Below, one piece after another: positions 1 through 5,383 of a stretch of 7,044 nt of DNA. How positions within the stretch are numbered: the first letter of the stretch is position 1; each line of letters starts with the position of its first letter. A model generated the notes under the pieces. The model searched no databases and had not been told where the DNA came from. It saw nothing but the letters and a program-made list of their open reading frames with translations. The translations under genes were made by a program, and so were the position numbers. The DNA is from Candidatus Eiseniibacteriota bacterium (GTDB lineage Bacteria > Eisenbacteria > RBG-16-71-46 > JAFGJU01), in the NCBI GenBank assembly GCA_016928935.1, contig JAFGJU010000222.1:1-7044 (forward strand). The letters are read 5' to 3'.

Positions 1-100
1 GCCTCGGATGCATCCAAAACTCAGTGATGGGCATCTTGCCGACTCGCCCCAACTTGGTAGCGGCGGCGTAGTTCTGCCAGAACGGCCAGGGATGGCGCAT
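1..100 (-). CDS. Possible 5' end of a gene running off the left edge (unknown)
   Basis: An open minus-strand frame starts at an ATG at 98-100 and continues off the edge for 33 codons without a stop. The peptide begins MRHPWPFWQNYAAATKLGRV and is rich in aromatic residues. Third codon positions are mostly G or C, as expected for coding sequence in this GC-rich DNA, whereas the open plus-strand frame over the same bases has more A/T in third positions. An in-frame TGA lies just upstream of the ATG, so the gene could not start earlier. Against it, the only Shine-Dalgarno-like run (AAGGGG) is one base from the ATG, which is too close. No family is recognised. If real, it is transcribed divergently from the gene at 407. 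Too little is present to assign a role. Confidence 0.3.
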   Translation of the reverse strand, partial: MRHPWPFWQNYAAATKLGRVGKMPITEFWMHPR

Positions 101-199
101 ACCCCTTCAGTCGTGCGCCCTACCGGGTGGATCTTCGAGGGCGGCAAACGGGTTCGGGCTGAGGAGTCGGACGGCCATCACTAACTTTGGGATGCATCC
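6..199. repeat. Two copies of the palindrome GGATGCATCC in inverted context
   Basis: The perfect 10-bp palindrome GGATGCATCC occurs at 6-15 and again at 190-199. The similarity extends into the flanks when one copy is read on the opposite strand: both read TTT-N-GGATGCATCC-G-N-G. The pair is therefore an imperfect inverted repeat of about 17 bases, 184 bp apart. The second copy lies about 17 bases upstream of the -35 box at 216. It could be an operator pair for the region between the left-edge frame and the gene at 407, or chance. No transposase or target duplication is visible between the copies. Confidence 0.4.
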
Positions 200-215
200 G
201 GGCTCATCGTCGTCG

Positions 216-244
216 TTGACACAAAGTCGGATTCCCTGTATAGT
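216..244 (+). promoter_or_regulatory. Sigma70-type promoter for the outer-membrane protein gene
   Basis: TTGACA (216-221), a perfect -35 hexamer, is followed after exactly 17 bases by TATAGT (239-244), one base from the consensus -10. Transcription would start near 251 and read into the gene at 407 with a leader of roughly 155 nt. The match is to the general bacterial housekeeping consensus; the organism's own sigma preference is unknown. Confidence 0.75.
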
Positions 245-392
245 GCGTTTTGACCCCGTGCTTCCTGTCCCTGTGTGCTGGCAGCCGGGGTCGTTCCGTG
301 CGCACCCAGTCGGGCGGCTTCTGTTGGACGTCACGGGCGCTTGCCGTGTGACCCGGCGAGGCTGTCCGCGTTGCGTTTGACCCACGAAGTCC

Positions 393-398
393 GGAGGG
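393..398 (+). promoter_or_regulatory. Ribosome binding site that fixes the start at 407
   Basis: GGAGGG at 393-398 sits 8 bases before the ATG at 407. The upstream in-frame GTG at 275 has no comparable site. The protein from 407 begins directly with a signal peptide, so this site and start are preferred. Confidence 0.8.
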
Positions 399-406
399 TA
401 TCTGGT

Positions 407-1243
407 ATGCGCACGAATCTCTGGTTGATCGTCCTTGTTGCCACGGGGTTCCCCGCAGTCGCCTTGGCGAACCCCGCCGGCCGCTCTCTCCTGCCTCTGA
501 ATTCCCCGCTGGAGTTCTCGGTCCCAGTGCAGGCGCCTGACGCGTCTGTGGTCGGCGCGGCGATAACGCGGTCGCTGCCTTCGACCGCGACGCGGGCCGT
601 GAGCCGAGTGCGACCGCGTCCTGTCCCTCACCGTCCTCGTTTCTCCGGTTCGCCAATGTCGATGATGCGGCTCACGGCGCAGACGCACGTCGGGTTCATG
701 GACCCGATCCACAACTTCTCCGCCGGCTTTGACGGTGGCTTCCGCGTCGGGCCGCAGCTGGATTCGCATATCCAGGTCGGGTTCGGCCTGGACTGGTGGC
801 GCCGGTCGGAAGATGAAGTGCTGGACTTGGGCGCGGTGGAGGCGCCGGGCGGCATCGCTCGCCAGGAGCTCATCCTGTCGGAGTCCGCGGCGAACCTAGT
901 CCCCGTCATGATGTTCGCACAGGTGAGCTTTGACGAGAGCATGCCCGTCATTCCCTACGTCGGCTTCGGCGTCGGTTACGAGTGGTTGTTCCTCAGGGCC
1001 AACGACTACCTGATGGGCGAATCCTTCGAGCAGACCTTCGGCGGGTTCGGGTGGCAGGCATGGGTTGGGGCGGGTCTACCGCTGGACCCGGGCATACGCC
1101 TGAACGCGGAGCTGTTTCTGAACGCGTGCGAAGTCGGCAGTGAACTCGACGTTTACATTCAGGACTACGGTCCAGCCACTGTGCGCAACGTAATCGACAT
1201 GAACAGCGTCGGGATGCGACTGGGGGTATCCTGGGGGTTCTAG
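407..1243 (+). CDS. Predicted outer-membrane beta-barrel protein with signal peptide
   Basis: This 278-residue protein is predicted to be exported to the outer membrane. Residues 1-21 form a Sec signal peptide: a positive start, a hydrophobic core, and an ALA cleavage site before NPAG. Residues 22-82 are a mature N-terminal segment with no barrel pattern. They include a proline/arginine-rich patch at 67-79 (RVRPRPVPHRPRF), which may be a flexible or wall-facing linker. From about residue 84 the chain shows alternating polar and aromatic/glycine strands (VGFGLDWW, VIPYVGFGVGYEWLFL, GWQAWVGAGLPL) separated by short turns. It ends in a strand with a terminal phenylalanine (LGVSWGF), the usual barrel-assembly recognition end. 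The size suits an eight-stranded barrel. It has its own strong promoter and appears monocistronic. Arginine codons are almost all CGN (1 AGG of 18), unlike the hydroxylase genes downstream. I recognise the fold type but not a named family; function is unknown. Confidence 0.75.
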   Translation: MRTNLWLIVLVATGFPAVALANPAGRSLLPLNSPLEFSVPVQAPDASVVGAAITRSLPSTATRAVSRVRPRPVPHRPRFSGSPMSMMRLTAQTHVGFMDPIHNFSAGFDGGFRVGPQLDSHIQVGFGLDWWRRSEDEVLDLGAVEAPGGIARQELILSESAANLVPVMMFAQVSFDESMPVIPYVGFGVGYEWLFLRANDYLMGESFEQTFGGFGWQAWVGAGLPLDPGIRLNAELFLNACEVGSELDVYIQDYGPATVRNVIDMNSVGMRLGVSWGF

Positions 1244-1334
1244 AGGAAAATAGTCTTGCCCGCGGGACGGTCGGGGAACACTTGCGCCCGGCCTGTTCAA
1301 CGTGGAATGAGGCTCGCTCCGGTGACTCGCACAC

Positions 1335-1358
1335 GGCCCGACGTGTTCTTCGCGGGCC
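1335..1358 (+). terminator. Weak hairpin after the barrel gene, possible terminator
   Basis: GGCCCG (1335-1340) pairs with CGGGCC (1353-1358) around a 12-nt loop. It lies between the stop at 1243 and the next promoter at 1369. It has no T-run, so it is a poor intrinsic terminator, but nothing better is visible between 1244 and 1368. Confidence 0.25.
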
Positions 1359-1368
1359 TGGTCGGAAT

Positions 1369-1397
1369 TTGACAGCCGGCCGGAATTCGGATATGAT
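1369..1397 (+). promoter_or_regulatory. Near-consensus sigma70 promoter for the molybdenum hydroxylase genes
   Basis: TTGACA (1369-1374), a 17-base spacer and TATGAT (1392-1397) form a near-perfect promoter. The predicted transcription start is near 1404, which leaves a leader of about 35 nt before the ATG at 1439. The heptamer CGGAATT occurs at 1363-1369, touching the -35, and again at 1381-1387 inside the spacer. These 18-bp-spaced direct repeats, together with the palindrome CCGGCCGG at 1376-1383, could be a regulator site. That regulatory role is inference. Confidence 0.75.
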
Positions 1398-1438
1398 ACC
1401 GAGGTATGCCACACAAAACTAGAATATTCGGGGGAACG

Positions 1439-2245
1439 ATGGAGTATTTCGCGCCGGCCACGCCCAAAGAGGCGGAGAGCCTGAAGAAGAGAACGGGAAG
1501 GGGCGGTGTATACCTCGCCGGAGGGACGATACTCAACTGGAAGAGGAGCCCCAAGGCGGACGTTCTGATTGACCTCAAGAACCTCAAGCTGGACTACATG
1601 AGAGTGTCAGGCTCCCGAATAACCCTGGGAGCGATGACCACAATTCAGGAACTTGCGGAGAACGAGAGGCTCCCCGACGCACTCCTCGCCGCCGCCGGGA
1701 ACTTCACCAGCAGGAACGTAAGAAACATGGCCACCATCGGCGGCTCCGTCGCCGGGAGATTCTTCGTCTCGGACACGCTGCCGGTCCTTCTCGCATTCAG
1801 GGCGAGGGCGGAGTTCTTCCTGAACGGAAGTAAAAACACGCTGCCCGTTGAGGAATGGCTCAGGTCCCGCCCCGGCCTCCTGTGTTCGATAATCATCGAC
1901 CGGCCGGGAAGGCAGGTGAAGGTCCGGCAGGAGAGAATATCGGCGATCGATTTCCCGATGCTAGTGACCGCCGTGGGGTTCGACGCGGCGAGTGGGCGCA
2001 TCGAGGAGCCGGTCGTGGCAATAAGCGGCGCCTCCGCGCGCACTCAGGTCCTTCGGTCAGCCGCGACGTATCTGGAAGGCGGCAGCCTGAAGAGCGTGAG
2101 TCACGCGGAGCTCAACAGGCTGGTTCAGAAGGAGATCCTGTTGACGGACAATTTAAAGGCTTCGGCCGCGGTGAAACGCAGATTCATCGAGAGCCACGTG
2201 AAGACCATGCTGAACGAGTGGAAGAGGGAGACGAGAACCAGGTGA
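1439..2245 (+). CDS. ygfM: FAD-binding subunit of a molybdenum hydroxylase (YgfM-like)
   Basis: This 268-residue cytoplasmic protein should pass electrons from the iron-sulfur/molybdenum subunit (2400-5231) through FAD to an acceptor. The N-terminus MEYFAPATPKEAESL is typical of the CoxM/xanthine dehydrogenase FAD family. The FAD pyrophosphate loops are AGGT at 27-30 and TIGGS at 99-103, the latter preceded by SRNVRN. The C-terminal cluster domain covers roughly 160-262 and includes AVKRRFI near 244-250. From memory, E. coli YgfM has matching features (AGGS..LN, SRHLRNQSTIGGE, VAYKRYI) and similar length (about 259). The start at 1439 is preferred over ATG 1406: the promoter puts the RNA start near 1404, and GGGGGAA lies just before 1439. 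The gene shares its promoter with the large subunit. Arginine codons are mostly AGA/AGG (18 of 26), unlike the flanking genes. FAD-subunit identity is strong; the YgfM branch is likely. Confidence 0.85.
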   Translation: MEYFAPATPKEAESLKKRTGRGGVYLAGGTILNWKRSPKADVLIDLKNLKLDYMRVSGSRITLGAMTTIQELAENERLPDALLAAAGNFTSRNVRNMATIGGSVAGRFFVSDTLPVLLAFRARAEFFLNGSKNTLPVEEWLRSRPGLLCSIIIDRPGRQVKVRQERISAIDFPMLVTAVGFDAASGRIEEPVVAISGASARTQVLRSAATYLEGGSLKSVSHAELNRLVQKEILLTDNLKASAAVKRRFIESHVKTMLNEWKRETRTR

Positions 2246-2399
2246 GGGTCGCGGTCGGCGGCGTTATGAACGCGATAGGAGCCGGGCAAAGGTCATGCTG
2301 CCCTGATAAAGGAGAGTCGCTGGAACCCCACGGAGACCGCGGGGGGCGGCACAAGAGAACCACAGGAACCTCAGTCCGCGACTGCAATTGAGTCGGAAA
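2246..2399 (+). promoter_or_regulatory. Structured spacer between the hydroxylase subunit genes
   Basis: This 154-nt gap separates two genes that should be co-transcribed. It can fold into several stems. The first is 2284-2288 with 2299-2303 (GGGCA/TGCCC, 10-nt loop). The second is 2326-2333 with 2337-2344 (CCCCACGG/CCGCGGGG, AGA loop, one A-C mismatch). The third is an enclosing stem, 2315-2320 with 2378-2383 (AGTCGC/GCGACT). The last ends 17 bases before the ATG at 2400, where no good Shine-Dalgarno is present. No T-run follows the GC hairpin, so it is not a classical terminator. It could stabilise the RNA or adjust large-subunit translation. It matches no riboswitch consensus that I can recall. 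A 41-codon frame (2266-2391) crosses it but has no coding support. Confidence 0.4.
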
Positions 2400-5231
2400 A
2401 TGAACATACGATTCAAACTCAACGGAAAGCAGGTCTCTCTGGAGTCCGAGCCCCAAAAGAAGGCGCTCGAGATTCTGAAGGAACTCGGCATCAATTCCGT
2501 AAGGAAAGGCTGCGACGAAGAAGGGAAGTGCGGTAACTGCACCATTCTCCTCGGCGGCAAGACCGTGAACTCATGCATGCTCCTGGCGGCGCAGATGGAC
2601 GGCAGGGAGATTCTGACCGTGGAGGGGCTGTCAAAGGGCAGAAGGCTGCACCCCATACAGAAGGCGTTCATAGACGCCGGGGTCGTGCAGTGCGGCTACT
2701 GCACGCCCGCCCAGATCCTGGCCGTGAAAGCGCTCCTGGACAGGACGAAGTCCCCCACTCGGGACGAGATAACGGACGCGTTGAGCGGCGTGCTCTGCAG
2801 GTGCACGGGGTACAAGCAGCTCTTCAACGTGTTCGACATCTTGAGCAAGGGGAAGCGGCCTCAGGATTTCACGCCCGAGTACAAGAAGTCATATCGAGTA
2901 GTGGGGAAGATAACCCCAAAGATAGACGCCGAGCAGCTCGTCCGCGCCGAAGACTCGTTCGTGGAGGACCTGATAACCAGGGACACTCTTCACGTGTACC
3001 TGTTGACGAGCCCGCACCCGCACGCGGAGATAGTCTCGATAGACACCGCTGAAGCGCAAGAAGTCCCGGGTGTCGAGTACATCCTGACTCACAAGAACTC
3101 TCCTAAGACATTCTACACGCCCGCCGGTCAGACCTATCCTGAACCCTCTCCGTACGACAGGCAGGTCATCGGCAGGAAAATGAGGTTCATAGGCGACCGC
3201 GTTGCGGCCGTGGCCGCGACGTCGAGGGAGACCGCGAGAACGGCCGCGGGGAAGATCAAGGTCAAATACAGACTGCTGAAGCCCGTCCTTACGGTCGAAG
3301 AGGCGCGGAGGAGGGGTGCTCCGATAATCCACGATCGTGACACCTCGCTGGACCCGCTGGACATCGGCGGCGACCCCAAGAGAAACCTGGTCTGCTTCAC
3401 GAGGGGAGGCCTGGGCGATGTTGAGAAAGGACTCAGAGCGGCCCGGGTGGTCGTTGACCGGACGTATACGACTCCGCATATTCAGCACACTCCGCTTGAG
3501 CCGCACACGTGCCTCTCCTACATGAAGAACGGACGGCTCATCATCCATACGTCCATACAGACGCCCTTCCACGCGCAGAGAATCATCGCGAACATACTGG
3601 ACATACCCGAGAACAAGGTGAGGGTGATAAAGGAGAAGGTGGGCGGCGGATTCGGGGCCAAGCAGGACGTCGGCGTCGAGGACATCGCCGCGGCTATCAC
3701 GTACCAAACCGGAAAACGCGTGTACATCAGGTTGACTAGGCGCGAGGAGTTCACTCTCACCAGGACGCGTCGGCCCATGACGATTAGGGTCAAGGCGGGC
3801 GCGGACAAGACGGGAAAATTGACGGCGCTGTCGATACGCATAGTGGCCGACGCCGGGGCCTACGGACCGCACTGCCTCACGGTGCCCATGAACGGATGCT
3901 CCAAAACGCTCCCCCTCTTCACCTGCAAGAACATGGCGTATGAGGTGAGGTCCTACTACACGAACAACATAATACCCGGTGCGTATCAGGGCTACGGAGT
4001 GCCGCAGGGGAATTACGCCATCCACATGACGCTGGCGGAACTCGCCGACCGTTTGCACATGGATTTCACCGAACTGATATCGAAGAACATAGTCAGGAAG
4101 GGGTTTCGGCTGGAAATACTGAAGCAGCTCGGCGAAGGCAAAGAGGGGCTCGCCCAGAAGATATCGAGCTGCGGCCTCGCCGAGTGCATCAGGGCGGGCA
4201 GGGCAAGAGTGAGACGGTGGGAGAAAACGAGACCGTCGGCGGACCGCGACGTCGTGACGGGCACGGGAACGGCAGTCATGATGCAGGGGTCCGGGCTCCC
4301 CGGGATTGACGGGGCCAACGCTGAGATCAGAATGCTGGGCGACGGCACCTTCATGCTTTGCATCGGCGGAGCGGACCTCGGAACAGGAGAGGACACGGTC
4401 GCGGCCAAGATCGCGGCCGAGGAGCTCTGTGTGGACGTGGACAGGATAGCGGTGACCGCTGCCGACACTGACACCACTCCTTTCGACAAGGGCTCATACG
4501 CGTCCAGCGGCACGTTCTTCACGGGGAGCGCCGCCTACAGGGCGGCCCTCAACATGAGGCGCCAGATAATACAGGCCTCGGCCGGAATTCTGGGCGAGAA
4601 GCCGTCGAGCCTCAGAATGAAGTATCCCGGCGTCGTCACCGGGAGATACAGGAAGCTCACGTACAAGGAGATAGCACGAATAACCCAGTCGGGCACCGGA
4701 ACAGGGCAGCTCATAACACCGGGTGCCTTCACGACGGACACGTCCCCAATCCCGTACGCGGCTCATTTTGCGCGGGTGTCGCTGAACAAGCTCACGGGGA
4801 TGGTCAAGGTCGACAAGTACTACGCGGTCCACGACTGCGGGATACCCATAAACCCCGACCTGGCGAAAGGTCAGGTCTACGGGGCAATCATGAAGACAAT
4901 AGGCCACACGTTTTACGAGCAACTCGTGTTTGACGGCGAAGGGCGCTGTCTCAATCCTGATTTCTCGGGTTATCCCATCCCGGGCATAGCGGACCTGCCG
5001 GAGGAATTCGACGTGGATTTGGTCGAAGTGGCCGACCCCATCACGCCCTACGTCGGCAAGTCGATATCCGAGATAGCGTGCAACGGCGCCTCGGCGGCAA
5101 TCGGCATAGCCCTCCACAACGCCGCCGGCATCTGGATGAGGAGCTGGCCGTTCACGCCCGAGAGGATCCTCAAAGAGCTGAAGAAGGTCGGCCGGGAAGA
5201 CGCGAGGGCCCAAGCCGTTGGTACGGGGTAG
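2400..5231 (+). CDS. xdhD: Fused [2Fe-2S]/molybdopterin subunit of a molybdenum hydroxylase, XdhD family (putatively selenium-dependent)
   Basis: This 943-residue cytoplasmic protein should hydroxylate a heteroaromatic or similar substrate with water and pass electrons to the FAD subunit upstream. Residues 1-75 hold a plant-type [2Fe-2S] domain (Cys38, 44, 47, 59). Residues 80-150 hold the helical [2Fe-2S] domain (Cys98, 101, 133, 135). A linker leads into the hammerhead domain (about 170-290) and two molybdopterin-binding domains (to about 925). Moco motifs are GGGFGAKQD (415-423) and GAYQGYG (527-533); the catalytic glutamate is Glu891 in GKSISE. Length and local sequence (EPSPYDRQ, KMRFIGDRVAAV, GSYASSGT, SWPFTPERIL) match E. 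coli XdhD as I recall it (about 956 residues). The family is called selenium-dependent from its genomic association with selD/yqeB; the selenium would be a labile Mo ligand, and no in-frame TGA is present. It lacks the CoxL CSFR loop, so it is not a CO dehydrogenase. The start is ATG 2400 or TTG 2388 (four residues longer); neither has a good Shine-Dalgarno. AGA/AGG and ATA codons are frequent. The substrate is unknown. Confidence 0.9.
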   Translation: MNIRFKLNGKQVSLESEPQKKALEILKELGINSVRKGCDEEGKCGNCTILLGGKTVNSCMLLAAQMDGREILTVEGLSKGRRLHPIQKAFIDAGVVQCGYCTPAQILAVKALLDRTKSPTRDEITDALSGVLCRCTGYKQLFNVFDILSKGKRPQDFTPEYKKSYRVVGKITPKIDAEQLVRAEDSFVEDLITRDTLHVYLLTSPHPHAEIVSIDTAEAQEVPGVEYILTHKNSPKTFYTPAGQTYPEPSPYDRQVIGRKMRFIGDRVAAVAATSRETARTAAGKIKVKYRLLKPVLTVEEARRRGAPIIHDRDTSLDPLDIGGDPKRNLVCFTRGGLGDVEKGLRAARVVVDRTYTTPHIQHTPLEPHTCLSYMKNGRLIIHTSIQTPFHAQRIIANILDIPENKVRVIKEKVGGGFGAKQDVGVEDIAAAITYQTGKRVYIRLTRREEFTLTRTRRPMTIRVKAGADKTGKLTALSIRIVADAGAYGPHCLTVPMNGCSKTLPLFTCKNMAYEVRSYYTNNIIPGAYQGYGVPQGNYAIHMTLAELADRLHMDFTELISKNIVRKGFRLEILKQLGEGKEGLAQKISSCGLAECIRAGRARVRRWEKTRPSADRDVVTGTGTAVMMQGSGLPGIDGANAEIRMLGDGTFMLCIGGADLGTGEDTVAAKIAAEELCVDVDRIAVTAADTDTTPFDKGSYASSGTFFTGSAAYRAALNMRRQIIQASAGILGEKPSSLRMKYPGVVTGRYRKLTYKEIARITQSGTGTGQLITPGAFTTDTSPIPYAAHFARVSLNKLTGMVKVDKYYAVHDCGIPINPDLAKGQVYGAIMKTIGHTFYEQLVFDGEGRCLNPDFSGYPIPGIADLPEEFDVDLVEVADPITPYVGKSISEIACNGASAAIGIALHNAAGIWMRSWPFTPERILKELKKVGREDARAQAVGTG

Positions 5232-5319
5232 GGGACTCCCGGGCCGACGGTCTACCGCCAGACGTGGGACGGAAGACTACTCAGCCGCCATCGCGGAGAC
5301 AACTCCAGAATAGCAAGAA

Positions 5320-5364
5320 CGACAAGTAGGGGCGCCCGAAAAGAACGGGCGCCCCTGCTTGTTG
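5320..5364. terminator. Bidirectional terminator hairpin between convergent genes
   Basis: Bases 5320-5338 pair with 5346-5364 in an uninterrupted 19-bp stem containing two G-T wobbles, with the loop AAAAGAA. The ten inner pairs are all G-C (GGGGCGCCCG/CGGGCGCCCC). It lies in the 152-bp gap between the hydroxylase stop (5231) and the OmpA-like gene stop (5384), so it can end transcripts from both sides. There is no long T-tract. The lower stem is A/T-rich (ACAAGTA/TGCTTGT), and the minus-strand exit is moderately T-rich. The rest of 5232-5383 shows no gene. Confidence 0.85.
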
Positions 5365-5383
5365 CCGTGAATGTCGGCCGGTT

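Larger units (their letters stand above)
101..406. other. Non-coding stretch and 5' leader of the gene at 407
   Basis: No convincing gene lies here. The notable contents are the second palindrome (190-199), a strong promoter (216-244) and, downstream of it, about 155 nt of predicted leader RNA before the ATG at 407. Within the leader, CACGG (332-336) can pair with CCGTG (344-348) across a 7-nt loop, which is a weak stem. A GTG at 275 is in frame with the 407 gene. The 44 residues it would add are not signal-peptide-like and have no Shine-Dalgarno, so I treat this stretch as untranslated. Confidence 0.5.

Noticed and set aside
275..406. GTG at 275 as the start of the barrel protein gene
   Set aside because: It would bury the signal peptide behind 44 basic, non-hydrophobic residues and has no Shine-Dalgarno. 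ATG 407 has GGAGGG at good spacing.
2326..2344. Intrinsic terminator between the two hydroxylase genes
   Set aside because: The GC hairpin is not followed by a T-run, and no promoter is visible between it and 2400. Read-through from 1369 is needed to express the large subunit.
2266..2391. 41-codon frame in the spacer ending at the large-subunit start
   Set aside because: It has no ribosome binding site and an unstructured, low-complexity charged peptide. The frame is the tail of a longer shadow frame under the FAD gene.
2388..2399. TTG 2388 as the definite start of the large subunit
   Set aside because: It adds only MSRK, has no Shine-Dalgarno, and homologues begin near the MNIRF-like sequence. 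It remains possible but is not preferred.
2889..4058. Long antisense open frame (389 codons) opposite the large subunit
   Set aside because: It is a by-product of GC-rich codon structure. The translation is arginine/valine-rich without domain features, while the plus strand encodes a clear conserved enzyme.
4494..5213. Antisense open frame (239 codons) opposite the large-subunit C-terminus
   Set aside because: It is likewise a shadow: no Shine-Dalgarno and no recognisable domain, and it fully overlaps conserved Mo-domain codons.
2400..5231. Selenocysteine in the putative selenium-dependent hydroxylase
   Set aside because: There is no in-frame TGA within the gene. The family's selenium is thought to be a labile cofactor ligand, not selenocysteine.
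2400..5231. Aerobic CO dehydrogenase large subunit
   Set aside because: The Fe-S domain is fused, the CSFR active-site loop is absent, and the Moco motifs match XdhD.
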